The notes under the pieces are model-generated. The model searched no databases. It was not told the DNA's origin and saw nothing but the letters and a program-made list of their open reading frames with translations. A stretch of 64,000 bases of DNA from contig NZ_JYIJ01000010.1 in assembly GCF_001543895.1 (NCBI RefSeq), positions 62,001 through 126,000 of the forward strand, written 5' to 3'. Shown piece by piece: positions 21,412-29,418 of the stretch. The position numbers were made by a program, and so were the translations under genes. The DNA comes from Carbonactinospora thermoautotrophica (GTDB lineage Bacteria; Actinomycetota; Actinomycetes; Streptomycetales; Carbonactinosporaceae). The first letter of the stretch is position 1, and each line of letters starts with the position of its first letter.

Positions 21412-22011
21412 ATGAGCATCGCCATCAGGCAGAGCCTGCTGGCTCTGCTGGAGGAAAGGCCGATGTACGGCTACCAGCTCAGGGCCGAATTCGAGGCGCG
21501 CACCGGCTCCACCTGGCCCTTGAACGTCGGCCAGGTCTACATGACGCTGCGCCGGCTCGAACGGGACGGGCTGGTGGAGTCGACTGGCGAGGATGACGAG
21601 GGCCACGTCTTCTACCGGCTGACCGAGGCCGGCCGCAGCGAGGTGCGCCGCTGGTTCGAGACGCCCGTGGACCGTACCGTGCCCCTGCGGGACGAGCTGG
21701 CGATCAAGCTGTCCTTCGCGCTGGCACTGCCCGGGGTCGACACGCGGCAGGTGATCCAGCAGCAGCGGGCCCACGCGATCCGGGTGCTGCAGGACTATAC
21801 GCGGCTGAAGGCCCGGGCGAGCCACGACCAAGACGTGGCCTGGCTGCTCGTCCTGGACTCGTTGATCTTTCAGACCGAGGCTGAGATCCGGTGGCTGGAC
21901 CACTGCGAGACATGGCTCGCCCGGCACCGGCGCCAGCAGCCGAGATCACTGGCGAACCGCGCTGGGCAGCCGGCGCTCGCCGAGCCACCGAGGGAAGAGG
22001 CGGCGGGCTGA
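21412..22011 (+). CDS. PadR-family transcriptional regulator
   Basis: A 199-residue PadR-type repressor. The N-terminal winged helix reads LLALLEERPMYGYQLRAEFEARTG, then WPLNVGQVYMTLRRLERDGLVE and a wing with GHVFYRLTEAGR. A C-terminal alpha-helical dimerisation domain follows (about residues 95-180), with a disordered Ala/Pro tail. PadR genes often sit beside an ABC exporter they control, but here the next gene converges from the other strand and no transporter is close. Ligand and targets are unknown. Confidence 0.92.
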   Translation: MSIAIRQSLLALLEERPMYGYQLRAEFEARTGSTWPLNVGQVYMTLRRLERDGLVESTGEDDEGHVFYRLTEAGRSEVRRWFETPVDRTVPLRDELAIKLSFALALPGVDTRQVIQQQRAHAIRVLQDYTRLKARASHDQDVAWLLVLDSLIFQTEAEIRWLDHCETWLARHRRQQPRSLANRAGQPALAEPPREEAAG

Positions 22012-22038
22012 GCCCTGCCCGGCGAGCCACCGGTCCGG

Positions 22039-22719
22039 TCAGGGGCCGCGCAGCTCCACGCAGCAGTGGCCGGGGTCCGGGTTGAGGACCGCGGTGACGG
22101 TCTCGTTGCCGAGCCCCCGGAGCAGGCCGTCGATGAACGCCTCGTTGATGCCGCAGACCAGGCGGCACTGGCGCTGAGCCAGGCGGTGGAAGGGGCAGTT
22201 GCGCAGCAGGATCAGCCGCTCGCCGGCGCGGACGGGCTCGAACCCCAGGCTCGCCAGCAGCTGCTGGGCCAGCCGCAGGGTCCGGTCGGTGCCGGGGCGG
22301 GCGAGCTGGTGCTCGGCGCGGGCCGCCTCGCCGATCGTGCGCCCTCGCTCGTGCGCGATCCGCAGCGCTGCCCGCTCGGCGTCGATCGGATGGCCGGCGA
22401 CCGCGTCCACGAGGATCTCGCCGATCAGGTCGTACCGCCGGGCCGGGATGGTGAGGCTGATCTGCGTGCCGGAGGGCTCGTAGACCTTGGGGCGGCGGCC
22501 CGAGGTGCGACGGCGGCCGACGGAGGCGCCATAGCGGGCGCTGAGCAGCCCGGCCTCGACCAGCTTGTCCAAGTGGAACGCGGCGAGCTTGCGGGAGATG
22601 CCGACCGCGGCCGCGGCCTCCTCGCGGGTGACCGGCTTGTCCTGCCCGCGGATGAACTGGTACAGGTCGCGGCGCAGTTCGTCGGCCAGCACGGCCACAC
22701 CTCGCCACGTGTTGCTCAC
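22039..22719 (-). CDS. SufR-like winged-helix regulator with C-terminal Fe–S-type cysteines
   Basis: A 226-residue regulator with a DeoR/ArsR-type winged helix at residues 10-60 (REEAAAAVGISRKLAAFHLDKLVEAGLL) and a C-terminal half carrying Cys residues in the arrangement NCPFHRLAQRQCRLVCGIN ... GHCC. This pattern is that of SufR-type repressors that bind an Fe–S cluster. Classical actinobacterial SufR heads the suf operon. Here the gene stands alone, divergent from folE with 118 bases between starts. An imperfect inverted repeat (ACACC...GGTGC, 22733-22753) lies in that gap and may be an operator. Confidence 0.82.
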   Translation of the reverse strand: MSNTWRGVAVLADELRRDLYQFIRGQDKPVTREEAAAAVGISRKLAAFHLDKLVEAGLLSARYGASVGRRRTSGRRPKVYEPSGTQISLTIPARRYDLIGEILVDAVAGHPIDAERAALRIAHERGRTIGEAARAEHQLARPGTDRTLRLAQQLLASLGFEPVRAGERLILLRNCPFHRLAQRQCRLVCGINEAFIDGLLRGLGNETVTAVLNPDPGHCCVELRGP

Positions 22720-22837
22720 GGCTCGACGATAACACCGAAACTCATTGGTGCTAGATCTCTGTTTGTCCTGGTGGTCTGGCAGCTAGGGTGAATATCGCCT
22801 AGAAGTGCTGGCGAAATTATCGAGGCGGGAGCGAGCG

Positions 22838-23464
22838 ATGGCGCTGTCCCCTGAACTGCCCGACGCGGCGCAGCGGCGTCCGGTGCTGCAGGTGGTCCGT
22901 GACCACGGAGAGCGTGACCTGGCGGCGGCGGAGCGAGCGGCCGCGGAGTTCCTGACCGCGCTCGGCGTGGAGCTGGACCGTGAGAGCCTGCGCGACACGC
23001 CCCGGCGGATGGCTCAGGCGTACGCGGAACTGCTCACCCCGCGGCCGTTCAACCTGACTACCTTCCCCAACGAGGAGGGGTACGACCAGTTGGTGCTCGC
23101 CCGGGAGATCCCGGTGCGATCGGTGTGCGAGCACCACCTGCTGCCGTTCGTGGGGGTCGCCCACGTGGCGTACCTGCCCGGCGAGCGCATCCTGGGGTTG
23201 TCGAAGCTCGCGCGGGTGGTGGAGCTGTTCGCGCACGGTCCGCAGGTGCAGGAGCGGCTGACCAAGCAGGTGGCGGACTGGCTGGCCGAGCACCTGCGTC
23301 CCAAGGGGGTCGGCGTGGTGCTGGAGGCCGAGCACCTGTGCATGACGCTGCGTGGGGTGCGGGCGGCCGGCACCAAGACGATCACCTCGGCGCTGCACGG
23401 CACGCTGCGTGAGGACTCGCGCTCCCGCCAGGAGTTCTTCTCCCTCGTCGGCGTCACGCCCTGA
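22838..23464 (+). CDS. folE: GTP cyclohydrolase I
   Basis: A 208-residue zinc enzyme that converts GTP to dihydroneopterin triphosphate, the first step of folate synthesis. The signature SVCEHHLLPFVGVAHVAYLP is present with the Zn-binding Cys and His, plus the later Cys in EHLCMTLRG and SALHGTLREDSRSRQEFFSL. ATG 22838 follows GGGAG with good spacing; GTG 22805 in frame is less likely. The gene is alone here: the usual folP, folB and folK neighbours are not in the window, and it is divergent from a SufR-like regulator. Confidence 0.96.
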   Translation: MALSPELPDAAQRRPVLQVVRDHGERDLAAAERAAAEFLTALGVELDRESLRDTPRRMAQAYAELLTPRPFNLTTFPNEEGYDQLVLAREIPVRSVCEHHLLPFVGVAHVAYLPGERILGLSKLARVVELFAHGPQVQERLTKQVADWLAEHLRPKGVGVVLEAEHLCMTLRGVRAAGTKTITSALHGTLREDSRSRQEFFSLVGVTP

Positions 23465-23614
23465 CCGGTCATCCGGCAGGCCTGCGTCGCTGGGGCGCCC
23501 CGGCGACGCAGGCTGTCACCCGAGCCCGGGCGGAGATCGGCGCACGTTATACCGCCCCGGCGGTCCCGCCTGCGGACACACCCGGCACGCGTCGGCGGGC
23601 TGAGCTCCGGGGCC

Positions 23615-23821
23615 TTAGATGGCGGGCATTGCTCGCGGGCCGTCGGTCGGGCGATGCGGAGCCACGACCGTGCCGTCCGGAAGCAGCTCGCCGGTGTCCT
23701 CGAAGAGCACCACGCCGTTGCAGAGCAGGCTCCACCCCTGCTCGGGGTGGAACGCAATCGTATGCGCGGCTTCCCGGTCCGGGGCGTCCGCGCGCGGACA
23801 CGGTGGGTTGTGAGGGCACAT
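23615..23821 (-). CDS. DUF5999 family small protein
   Basis: A 68-residue protein matching the actinomycete DUF5999 family: MCPHNPPCPRADAPDREAAH, HPEQGWSLLCNGVVLFEDTG and ELLPDGTVVAPHRP are the conserved pieces. The N-terminal Cys/His cluster (CPHNPPC) could bind a metal. Function is unknown; in streptomycetes it is widespread and often solitary, as here. The flanking 23465-23614 and 23822-24093 hold no other supported gene. Confidence 0.85.
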   Translation of the reverse strand: MCPHNPPCPRADAPDREAAHTIAFHPEQGWSLLCNGVVLFEDTGELLPDGTVVAPHRPTDGPRAMPAI

Positions 23822-24093
23822 CGCCGTACCTTCGCTCTCACCCGATCGTCTACTACTTCATTGTCTGCCTTATAGACGTCGGGCTCCCCGGATCTGATGC
23901 CTTCCGAACCGTGTCGTGACCCGATTGGACGAACATCGGGCGGGCATTGGGGGGACGCTGTCCGCGAACTGTCCGGCGCCTGCCCCCACCGCTTGGTTTC
24001 CCCGGCGAGATGACCGACGGCCGCTTGACCAGGTCTAGGCGAACGCCTGGCGGGTACATGCGAGGCGAGTATGAGCCCGGCCGAGGGAGGCTT

Positions 24094-25158
24094 ATGACGC
24101 GCATCGTCGCCACCCGGGTCGTGTTCCCGCCGTACAGGTACCCGCAGGAGGAGATCACCGAGGCGTTCGCCCGGATGGGCGCACAGGATCCGGAGTGGCA
24201 GGCCCTGCTGCGGCGGCTTCATGCCGCCACACGAGTGCGGGCCCGGCACCTGGCACTGCCGCTGGAGAGGTACGAGAAGCTCGACGGGTTCGGGGCGGCG
24301 AACGACGCGTTCATCCGCTGCGCCCTGGACCTGGGGGAACAGGCCGTGCGTGGCGCGCTGGACGCGGCCGGCCTGGAACCGGCCGAGGTGGATCTGATCC
24401 TGAGCGCCTCGACGACCGGGGTGGCCGTGCCCAGCCTGGAAGCGCGGCTGGTGCACCGGGTCGGGCTGCGGCCGGACGTGAAGCGGGTGCCGGTGTTCGG
24501 CCTGGGCTGCGTGGCCGGCGCGGCCGGCCTGGCGCGGGTGCACGACTACCTGCGCGCCTGGCCGGATCACGTGGCGGTCCTGCTCGCCGTCGAGCTGTGT
24601 TCGCTCACCGTGCAGCGGGACGACGACTCGGTGCCGAATCTGGTCGCCAGCGGCCTGTTCGGGGACGGCGCGGCGGCGGTCGTCATGGCGGGCGCGGAGC
24701 GAGCGCGTCACCTGCTATGCGGCGGGCCCCGGGTGGTGGCGACGCGCAGCCGGTTGTACCCCGACTCCGAGCGCGTCATGGGGTGGGACATCGGCGGCAG
24801 CGGGTTCCGCATCGTGCTGGCCGCGTCCGTGGCGGACATGGTCGACCGGTACCTGGGGGAGGACGTGCGGGGCTTCCTCGCCGACCACGGCCTGGCGGTG
24901 CCGGACGTGCCCGGGTGGATCTGCCACCCGGGCGGGCCGAAGGTGCTCGACGCGGTGCGGCGGGTCCTGGACCTGCCAGCGGGCGCCCTGGACCTGACCT
25001 GGCGGTCGCTCGCCCAGGTCGGCAACCTGTCCTCGGTGTCGGTACTCCACGTGCTCCAGGCCACCACGGCCGAGCGGCCGGGCGCCCCGGGCGCGCCCAG
25101 CTTGCTGCTCGCCCTGGGGCCTGGGTTCTCCTCGGAGTTGGTCCTGTTGACGTGGTAG
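24094..25158 (+). CDS. Type III polyketide synthase (chalcone-synthase-like)
   Basis: A 354-residue thiolase-fold enzyme that condenses an acyl-CoA starter with malonyl-type extenders on one active site. The catalytic triad is visible: Cys139 in VFGLGCVAGAAG, His in WICHPGGPKVL and Asn in QVGNLSSVSVLHVL. ATG 24094 has GAGGGAGG just upstream; the longer open frame from 23947 is not supported. A membrane methyltransferase overlaps its 3' end, an arrangement like srsA–srsB of Streptomyces, which makes methylated alkylresorcinol phenolic lipids. Alkylresorcinol or alkylpyrone is the likely product class; the chain length is unknown. Confidence 0.93.
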   Translation: MTRIVATRVVFPPYRYPQEEITEAFARMGAQDPEWQALLRRLHAATRVRARHLALPLERYEKLDGFGAANDAFIRCALDLGEQAVRGALDAAGLEPAEVDLILSASTTGVAVPSLEARLVHRVGLRPDVKRVPVFGLGCVAGAAGLARVHDYLRAWPDHVAVLLAVELCSLTVQRDDDSVPNLVASGLFGDGAAAVVMAGAERARHLLCGGPRVVATRSRLYPDSERVMGWDIGGSGFRIVLAASVADMVDRYLGEDVRGFLADHGLAVPDVPGWICHPGGPKVLDAVRRVLDLPAGALDLTWRSLAQVGNLSSVSVLHVLQATTAERPGAPGAPSLLLALGPGFSSELVLLTW

Positions 25159-25691
25159 CCGAGAATGCCTCGCTGAGCGCCTATACGGTGCTGGTGCTGC
25201 TGTTCGGATGCGAGCGGCTGTGGGAGCTGGTGCTCAGCCGGCGGCACATGCGCTGGGCCCGGCTGCGTGGCGGGGTCGAGTTCGGGGCCGGCCACTACCC
25301 GTACCTCGCCGCCGCGCACGTGTCGCTCTTCGCCGGCTCGCTGCTGGAGCCGTGGCTGCTGCGGCGGCCATTCGTGCCGGCGCTGGGCTGGCCGATGCTG
25401 GCGCTGGCGCTCGGGGCGCAGGCGCTGCGCTGGTGGTGCATCGCCACGCTCGGGCACCGCTGGAACGTCCGCGTGGTCGTCATCCGGGGCCTGCCGCTTG
25501 TGCGCCGCGGCCCGTACCGCTGGCTGAGCCACCCCAACTACCTGGCGGTCCTCGTCGAGGGGTTCGCGCTGCCGCTGGTGCACACCGCCTGGCTGACCGC
25601 CCTGGGGTTCACGCTCGTGAACCTGGCCGTGCTCGGCGTGCGGATCAAGGTCGAGGAGCGCGCGTTGCGCTGGGCGGTGGAGGGCGGGTGA
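25152..25691 (+). CDS. Isoprenylcysteine-carboxyl-methyltransferase-family membrane protein
   Basis: A 179-residue integral membrane protein with about four or five helices and the ICMT-type C-terminal motif RRGPYRWLSHPNYLAVLVEG followed by an Arg/Glu-containing last helix (VRIKVEERAL). In type III PKS pairs such as srsAB the partner methylates the phenolic hydroxyl of the lipid product, using S-adenosylmethionine at the membrane. The GTG start at 25152 overlaps the PKS stop by seven bases, so the two are translationally coupled. The substrate is inferred from this context. Confidence 0.85.
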   Translation: MVAENASLSAYTVLVLLFGCERLWELVLSRRHMRWARLRGGVEFGAGHYPYLAAAHVSLFAGSLLEPWLLRRPFVPALGWPMLALALGAQALRWWCIATLGHRWNVRVVVIRGLPLVRRGPYRWLSHPNYLAVLVEGFALPLVHTAWLTALGFTLVNLAVLGVRIKVEERALRWAVEGG

Positions 25692-25772
25692 CCGACCAGT
25701 CCGCGCATCCGGGGCCGGCCGCGGGCGTCAACGGATGCCGCCGGCGGCCGCTGCGGCAGGCGAGGATCGCCC

Positions 25773-26261
25773 TCAGGTACGACCCTCGCGCTCCTGGGCC
25801 TCGACCAGGGTGGGGGAGGACTCCATCCAGTCCGCGTGCAGGACCTGGAACCCAGCGGCCCGGGCCGCCTCGACCACCTGGATGTCGTCGTCCACCAGCA
25901 CCGTGACCGGGCGTTCGCAGGCCAGCCGGCGCAGCAGCTCCAGCTTGGTGACCCGTGCCGGGCGGAAGTCCCCGGGCCGGCGCATCAGCAGCCGGCCAGG
26001 CGGCAGGTCGTGCTTGGCCAGCCAGTCCAGGGTGTCCTGGCGGCAGCGGAACGGCCGGCCGGTCAGGTACACGATGCGGTGCGTGCCGGCCAGTTGGCGG
26101 ACGAGGGCGATCCCTTCCGCCAGCGGCGGGTCGTCGACGGCCGCGGCGAAGAACCGGTCCCAGTCCTTGGGCCGCCGGCTGACGTGGTGCAGCCGATGGC
26201 GCACGTCGGCGAGCACCCCGTCGATGTCGATGACGGCATAACCCTGCTTCTCCCGTGCCAT
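25773..26261 (-). CDS. HAD-superfamily phosphatase-domain protein
   Basis: A 162-residue single-domain HAD protein. Motif I is DIDGVLADVRHRL, motif II YLTGRP, and the acidic motif is VLVDDDIQVVEAA. The layout resembles polynucleotide-kinase 3'-phosphatase-type or LNS2-like HAD domains (RHRLHH after motif I, TGR for motif II), so a nucleic-acid-end or nucleotide phosphatase is possible but unproven. ATG 26261 is preceded by a GGAGGGGG stretch 12 bases upstream. It converges with the methyltransferase gene. Confidence 0.8.
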   Translation of the reverse strand: MAREKQGYAVIDIDGVLADVRHRLHHVSRRPKDWDRFFAAAVDDPPLAEGIALVRQLAGTHRIVYLTGRPFRCRQDTLDWLAKHDLPPGRLLMRRPGDFRPARVTKLELLRRLACERPVTVLVDDDIQVVEAARAAGFQVLHADWMESSPTLVEAQEREGRT

Positions 26262-26643
26262 GGCGGCGCGGCACCCCCTCCTCGATGAGCCGGGCTGCGG
26301 GCGATTCTCCCTGTCAGGCCTTGATGTTTTGGCGGCTTTGTCCCCACGTCAATCGCCGGACGGCCGGAGCGTCGCCGGCTGATCGTCGCACCTCCGCAGC
26401 TGAGCAGCTCACCCAGGTCCCATGACCCGATCGGACGCATATCGCGTATCGACCTTTCGGGTAACCGGCTCCGCTCAGCCCGCGCGACCCCGGCCGGCCC
26501 CGGGCCGGGCCAGCGCCCCGAACACGCGGATTTACCTGCGCGAATACCACGCTGACCAGGCTGGAGCGTGGATAACGGGCCGGTGCGAGCCTGACGAACC
26601 CGAGGGCGGGGCCTGCGGCCAGCCGGGTGCCAGACTCTGGGGC
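26262..26643. other. Intergenic region before the cystathionine-type gene
   Basis: A 380-bp gap between a leftward HAD gene and the rightward PLP enzyme. The open frame continues upstream of ATG 26644 to 26422, but residues there look non-coding. No riboswitch or clear promoter was recognised; it must hold divergent promoters. Confidence 0.45.
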
Positions 26644-27762
26644 ATGGGTGAGCAAGCGATCGAGTACGGCGACGGGACCCGGGTGGTGCACGCGGGCATC
26701 CCCGCACCGGTCGACGGGCAGCCGCTGCGCCCCGGGCCGGTGTTCGCCGCGCCGTACCACCTGTCCGGCGACCCGGCGAGCACGCCGTACGGGTACGGGC
26801 GGGACGCCAACCCGACCTGGACCTGGTACGAACGGGCGCTGGAGGAGTTGGAGGGCGGGCCGGCCGTGGTGTTCGCCTCGGGCATGGCGGCGATCAGCGC
26901 CGTGCTGTTCACGGTGCTCCGGCCCGGCGACGCGGTCGTCATGCCGTCCGACTGCTACTACTCGGCGCGGGCCCTGGCCCAGGAGGAGCTGGCCGCGTAC
27001 GGCGTGGAGGTGCGGCTCGCCCCGACCGCCGGGGACGCGCAGGGCGCCCTGCTGGACGGCGCCCGGCTGCTGTGGCTGGAAACCCCCAGCAACCCCGGGC
27101 TGGAGGTGTGCGACATCCGCCGGCTTGCCAACGCTGCTCACGCGGTGGGGGCGCTCGTCGCCGTGGACAACACCACCGCGACCCCGCTGGGGCAGCGGCC
27201 TCTGCAGCTGGGCGCGGACTTCTCGGTCGCGTCGGACACCAAGGCGCTCACCGGGCACAGCGACCTGCTGCTCGGCCACGTCGCGGCCCGCGACCCGCAA
27301 TGGGCCGCCCGGGTCCGCCGCTGGCGCAAGCTCACCGGCGGGGTGCCGGGCCCGATGGAGACCTGGCTGGCGCACCGCTCGCTGGCCACGCTCGACGTGC
27401 GGCTGGAGCGGCAGTGCGCCTCGGCGCGAGCGATCGCCGAGTGGCTGCTCGGCCGCCCCGAGGTGCGACACGTCCGGTATCCGGGGCTGCCCACCGACCC
27501 GTCTTACGAGGTGGCGGCCAAGCAGATGCGGCGGTTCGGGTTCCTGATCGGTTTCGAGCTGCCGGACGCCGCGCGGGCCGAGGCGTTCCTGGCCGCGTGC
27601 CGCCTGGTCGGCACGGCCACCAGCTTCGGCGGCGTGCACACCACGGCGGAACGGCGTGCCCGATGGGGCGGGGACGCCGTACCTGAGGGGTTCGTCCGGC
27701 TCAGCGTGGGCTGCGAGAACACCGAGGACCTGATCGCGGACCTCGCCCAGGCGCTCGGCTGA
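26644..27762 (+). CDS. Cystathionine gamma-synthase/lyase-like PLP enzyme
   Basis: A 372-residue Cys/Met-metabolism PLP enzyme (MetB/MetC/MetZ group) acting in transsulfuration. It has the entry motif PYGYGRDANPTWTWYERALEELEGG, ASGMAAISAVL, ETPSNPGLEVCDI, the PLP-binding lysine in SDTKALTGHSDLLLG and SVGCENTEDLIADLAQAL near the end. The order of motifs is complete. The start ATG lacks a strong ribosome site (only GGGG nearby). The sequence alone does not separate synthase from lyase. The repeat element at 27781 begins 19 bases after the stop. Confidence 0.9.
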   Translation: MGEQAIEYGDGTRVVHAGIPAPVDGQPLRPGPVFAAPYHLSGDPASTPYGYGRDANPTWTWYERALEELEGGPAVVFASGMAAISAVLFTVLRPGDAVVMPSDCYYSARALAQEELAAYGVEVRLAPTAGDAQGALLDGARLLWLETPSNPGLEVCDIRRLANAAHAVGALVAVDNTTATPLGQRPLQLGADFSVASDTKALTGHSDLLLGHVAARDPQWAARVRRWRKLTGGVPGPMETWLAHRSLATLDVRLERQCASARAIAEWLLGRPEVRHVRYPGLPTDPSYEVAAKQMRRFGFLIGFELPDAARAEAFLAACRLVGTATSFGGVHTTAERRARWGGDAVPEGFVRLSVGCENTEDLIADLAQALG

Positions 27763-27780
27763 CGCGCCGGCCGGGCCCCA

Positions 27781-27985
27781 GAGCGTGTTACGAAACCACT
27801 TGTCCGGCTCGCCGGCCCCCGCATCCACGCCGGCTACCGGGGGTGCGGGAGTGTCCCCCGCACGGCACAACGTCGCTTCGGCCGAAGGCCGGACAAGCCA
27901 CGCCGGTACGTGGCTTGTCCTCCGCCTTGCCGGCGCGGCGCGGATGACCGGCTCGCTGATCGAACAGCGGCTCCGCAACACGCTC
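27781..27985 (+). repeat. MITE-like palindrome-rich repeat element, copy 1
   Basis: A 205-bp non-coding element bounded by inverted ends GAGCGTGTT and AACACGCTC, extended imperfectly to about 17 bases. It is almost identical (about five point differences and one 6-bp indel by eye) to the reverse complement of 33001-33199. Inside are strong hairpins, including GACAAGCCACG paired with CGTGGCTTGTC and GCTTCGGCCGAAG. The ends resemble IS5-type terminal repeats, but no transposase is present. No target duplication is visible for this copy (CCA left, TCG right). Confidence 0.88.
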
Positions 27986-28176
27986 TCGGCCGAGGCCGAG
28001 CCGGCTGTCTTGGCCCCTTGACGGGCGGGCAGACCTCTGCGGCCGGGATCCGGCGGCGCGGCGGCCAGCGACATGACTCGATCCTTTGACCGACCAACTC
28101 ACGATTGGGTTCGCCTTCTCCTGGTCGGTGCGGTACCCGGTCGCCGGGAACGAAGCCGACGGCGGCCCGGATCCGG

Positions 28177-28560
28177 TCACGGCCGGTACCGGATCGGATG
28201 GTCCGCGGGCACTTCCACCACGCAGATGCGCACCCCATCCGGGTCCGCGATCCACATCTCCAGCAGGCCCCACGGCTCCTGGCGCGGCTCGCGCAGGATC
28301 GGCACGCCCTTGGCGGCGAGTTCGGCGTGTGCGGCGGCCAGGTCCCGGACCTGCAACCACAGCTGCAGCCCGGGCCCTGGTGGGGTCTCGGAGCGGCCCG
28401 ACACCTCCAGGAAGCCGCCGCCGAGGAAGAACACGGTGCCGCGGTCCGGCCCGGTGCCGAACTCGCGGTAGATCGCCAGGCCGAGCGTGTCGCGGTAGAA
28501 GGCCCGGCTGCGTTCCAGGTCCGTCGGCCGCAGCAGGACGCGGCTGCTCAACACCTCCAT
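28177..28560 (-). CDS. VOC (glyoxalase/bleomycin-resistance) family protein
   Basis: A 127-residue vicinal-oxygen-chelate protein with the paired beta-alpha-beta-beta-beta modules: VLLRPTDLERSRAFYRDTLGL, a central QLWLQVRDLAAAHAELAAKGV, and the closing LLEMWIADPDGVRICVVE. Members are dioxygenases, isomerases or drug-binding proteins, and the substrate cannot be told. It lies 16 bases downstream of the FadR-type regulator on the same strand and is probably co-transcribed with it. It is the first gene inside the interval bracketed by the two repeat copies. Confidence 0.85.
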   Translation of the reverse strand: MEVLSSRVLLRPTDLERSRAFYRDTLGLAIYREFGTGPDRGTVFFLGGGFLEVSGRSETPPGPGLQLWLQVRDLAAAHAELAAKGVPILREPRQEPWGLLEMWIADPDGVRICVVEVPADHPIRYRP

Positions 28561-28576
28561 GCGAGCGCTCCCGGGC

Positions 28577-29248
28577 TCACAGCGCGCTGTGCAGCCACTG
28601 CTCCACGCCCGCGATGTGCACCGTCGCCCAGGCGCGCGCCACCTCCGGGTCGCGGGCGGCGAGCGCCTCGTGGATCGCCTGGTGCTCAGCGAGCGTACGC
28701 TCCACCGCCCCTTCCTGCGTGATCCCCCGCCAGATGCGGGCCCGGGTGGTGGGGCCGGACATGTGGTCCACCAGCCCGGCGAGCACGCTGTTCCCGGACG
28801 CGGCCGCGACCCGGCAGTGGAACTCCAGGTCGTTGCGGATCAGCTCCTCGATCGGGGTGGCCGGCGTGATCTCCTCCATGAGCTTGCCCAGCTCGCCGAG
28901 CTCCGCCTCGCTGATCCGGGTGGCGGCCAGCGCCGTCGCCGCCGGCTCCAGGATGCGGCGCACCTCGAAGAACTCCAGCACCGTGTCGTCGCGGTGGAAG
29001 TCCACGAGGAACGTGAGCGCTTCGAGCAGCAGCGCCGGCGCCAGGCTGGTCACGTACGTCCCGTCGCCCTGCCGTACGTCGAGGATGTTCATCAGCGACA
29101 GGGCGCGCACCGCCTCGCGCAGCGAGTTGCGGGATAGTCCCAGACGGGCGGCGAGATCGGCCTCCTTGGGCAGGCGATCACCTGGCTTTAACTCACCGGA
29201 GACGATCATCTCCTTGATGCGTTCGATCGCCTCGTCAGTCACCGCCAT
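28577..29248 (-). CDS. FadR/GntR-family transcriptional regulator
   Basis: A 223-residue regulator with an N-terminal GntR winged helix (IKEMIVSGELKPGDRLPKEADLAARLGLSRNSLREAVRALS) and a C-terminal all-helical FCD effector domain (FEVRRILEPAATALAA, NDLEFHCRVAAASGN, EHQAIHEALAARD). The Asp/His residues of the FCD metal site appear present. I chose ATG 29248 because the GTG at 29260 overlaps the GGGAGG site. FCD regulators respond to sugar acids or other carboxylates. The adjacent VOC gene is the likely co-regulated partner. Confidence 0.9.
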   Translation of the reverse strand: MAVTDEAIERIKEMIVSGELKPGDRLPKEADLAARLGLSRNSLREAVRALSLMNILDVRQGDGTYVTSLAPALLLEALTFLVDFHRDDTVLEFFEVRRILEPAATALAATRISEAELGELGKLMEEITPATPIEELIRNDLEFHCRVAAASGNSVLAGLVDHMSGPTTRARIWRGITQEGAVERTLAEHQAIHEALAARDPEVARAWATVHIAGVEQWLHSAL

Positions 29249-29418
29249 GGAGCGTTCCACCTCCCGGCCACGGGTCCGACGGTGCCGTTAGTATGCCGCG
29301 AAACCGCAGCGCAACGGGGGTGAGGAGGCGCCCTGCGCCAGGCAACGCAGGACCGCTCGCGGCGCCGCTGCGCACCGTCGCGTTCCGGCGCCGCCCCCGC
29401 TGGCGGTCCCGCTCCCGG

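Noticed and set aside
23947-24093. N-terminal extension of the type III polyketide synthase
   Set aside because: The frame is open, but the family start and a strong ribosome site are at 24094 and the extension is Arg/Pro-rich without similarity.
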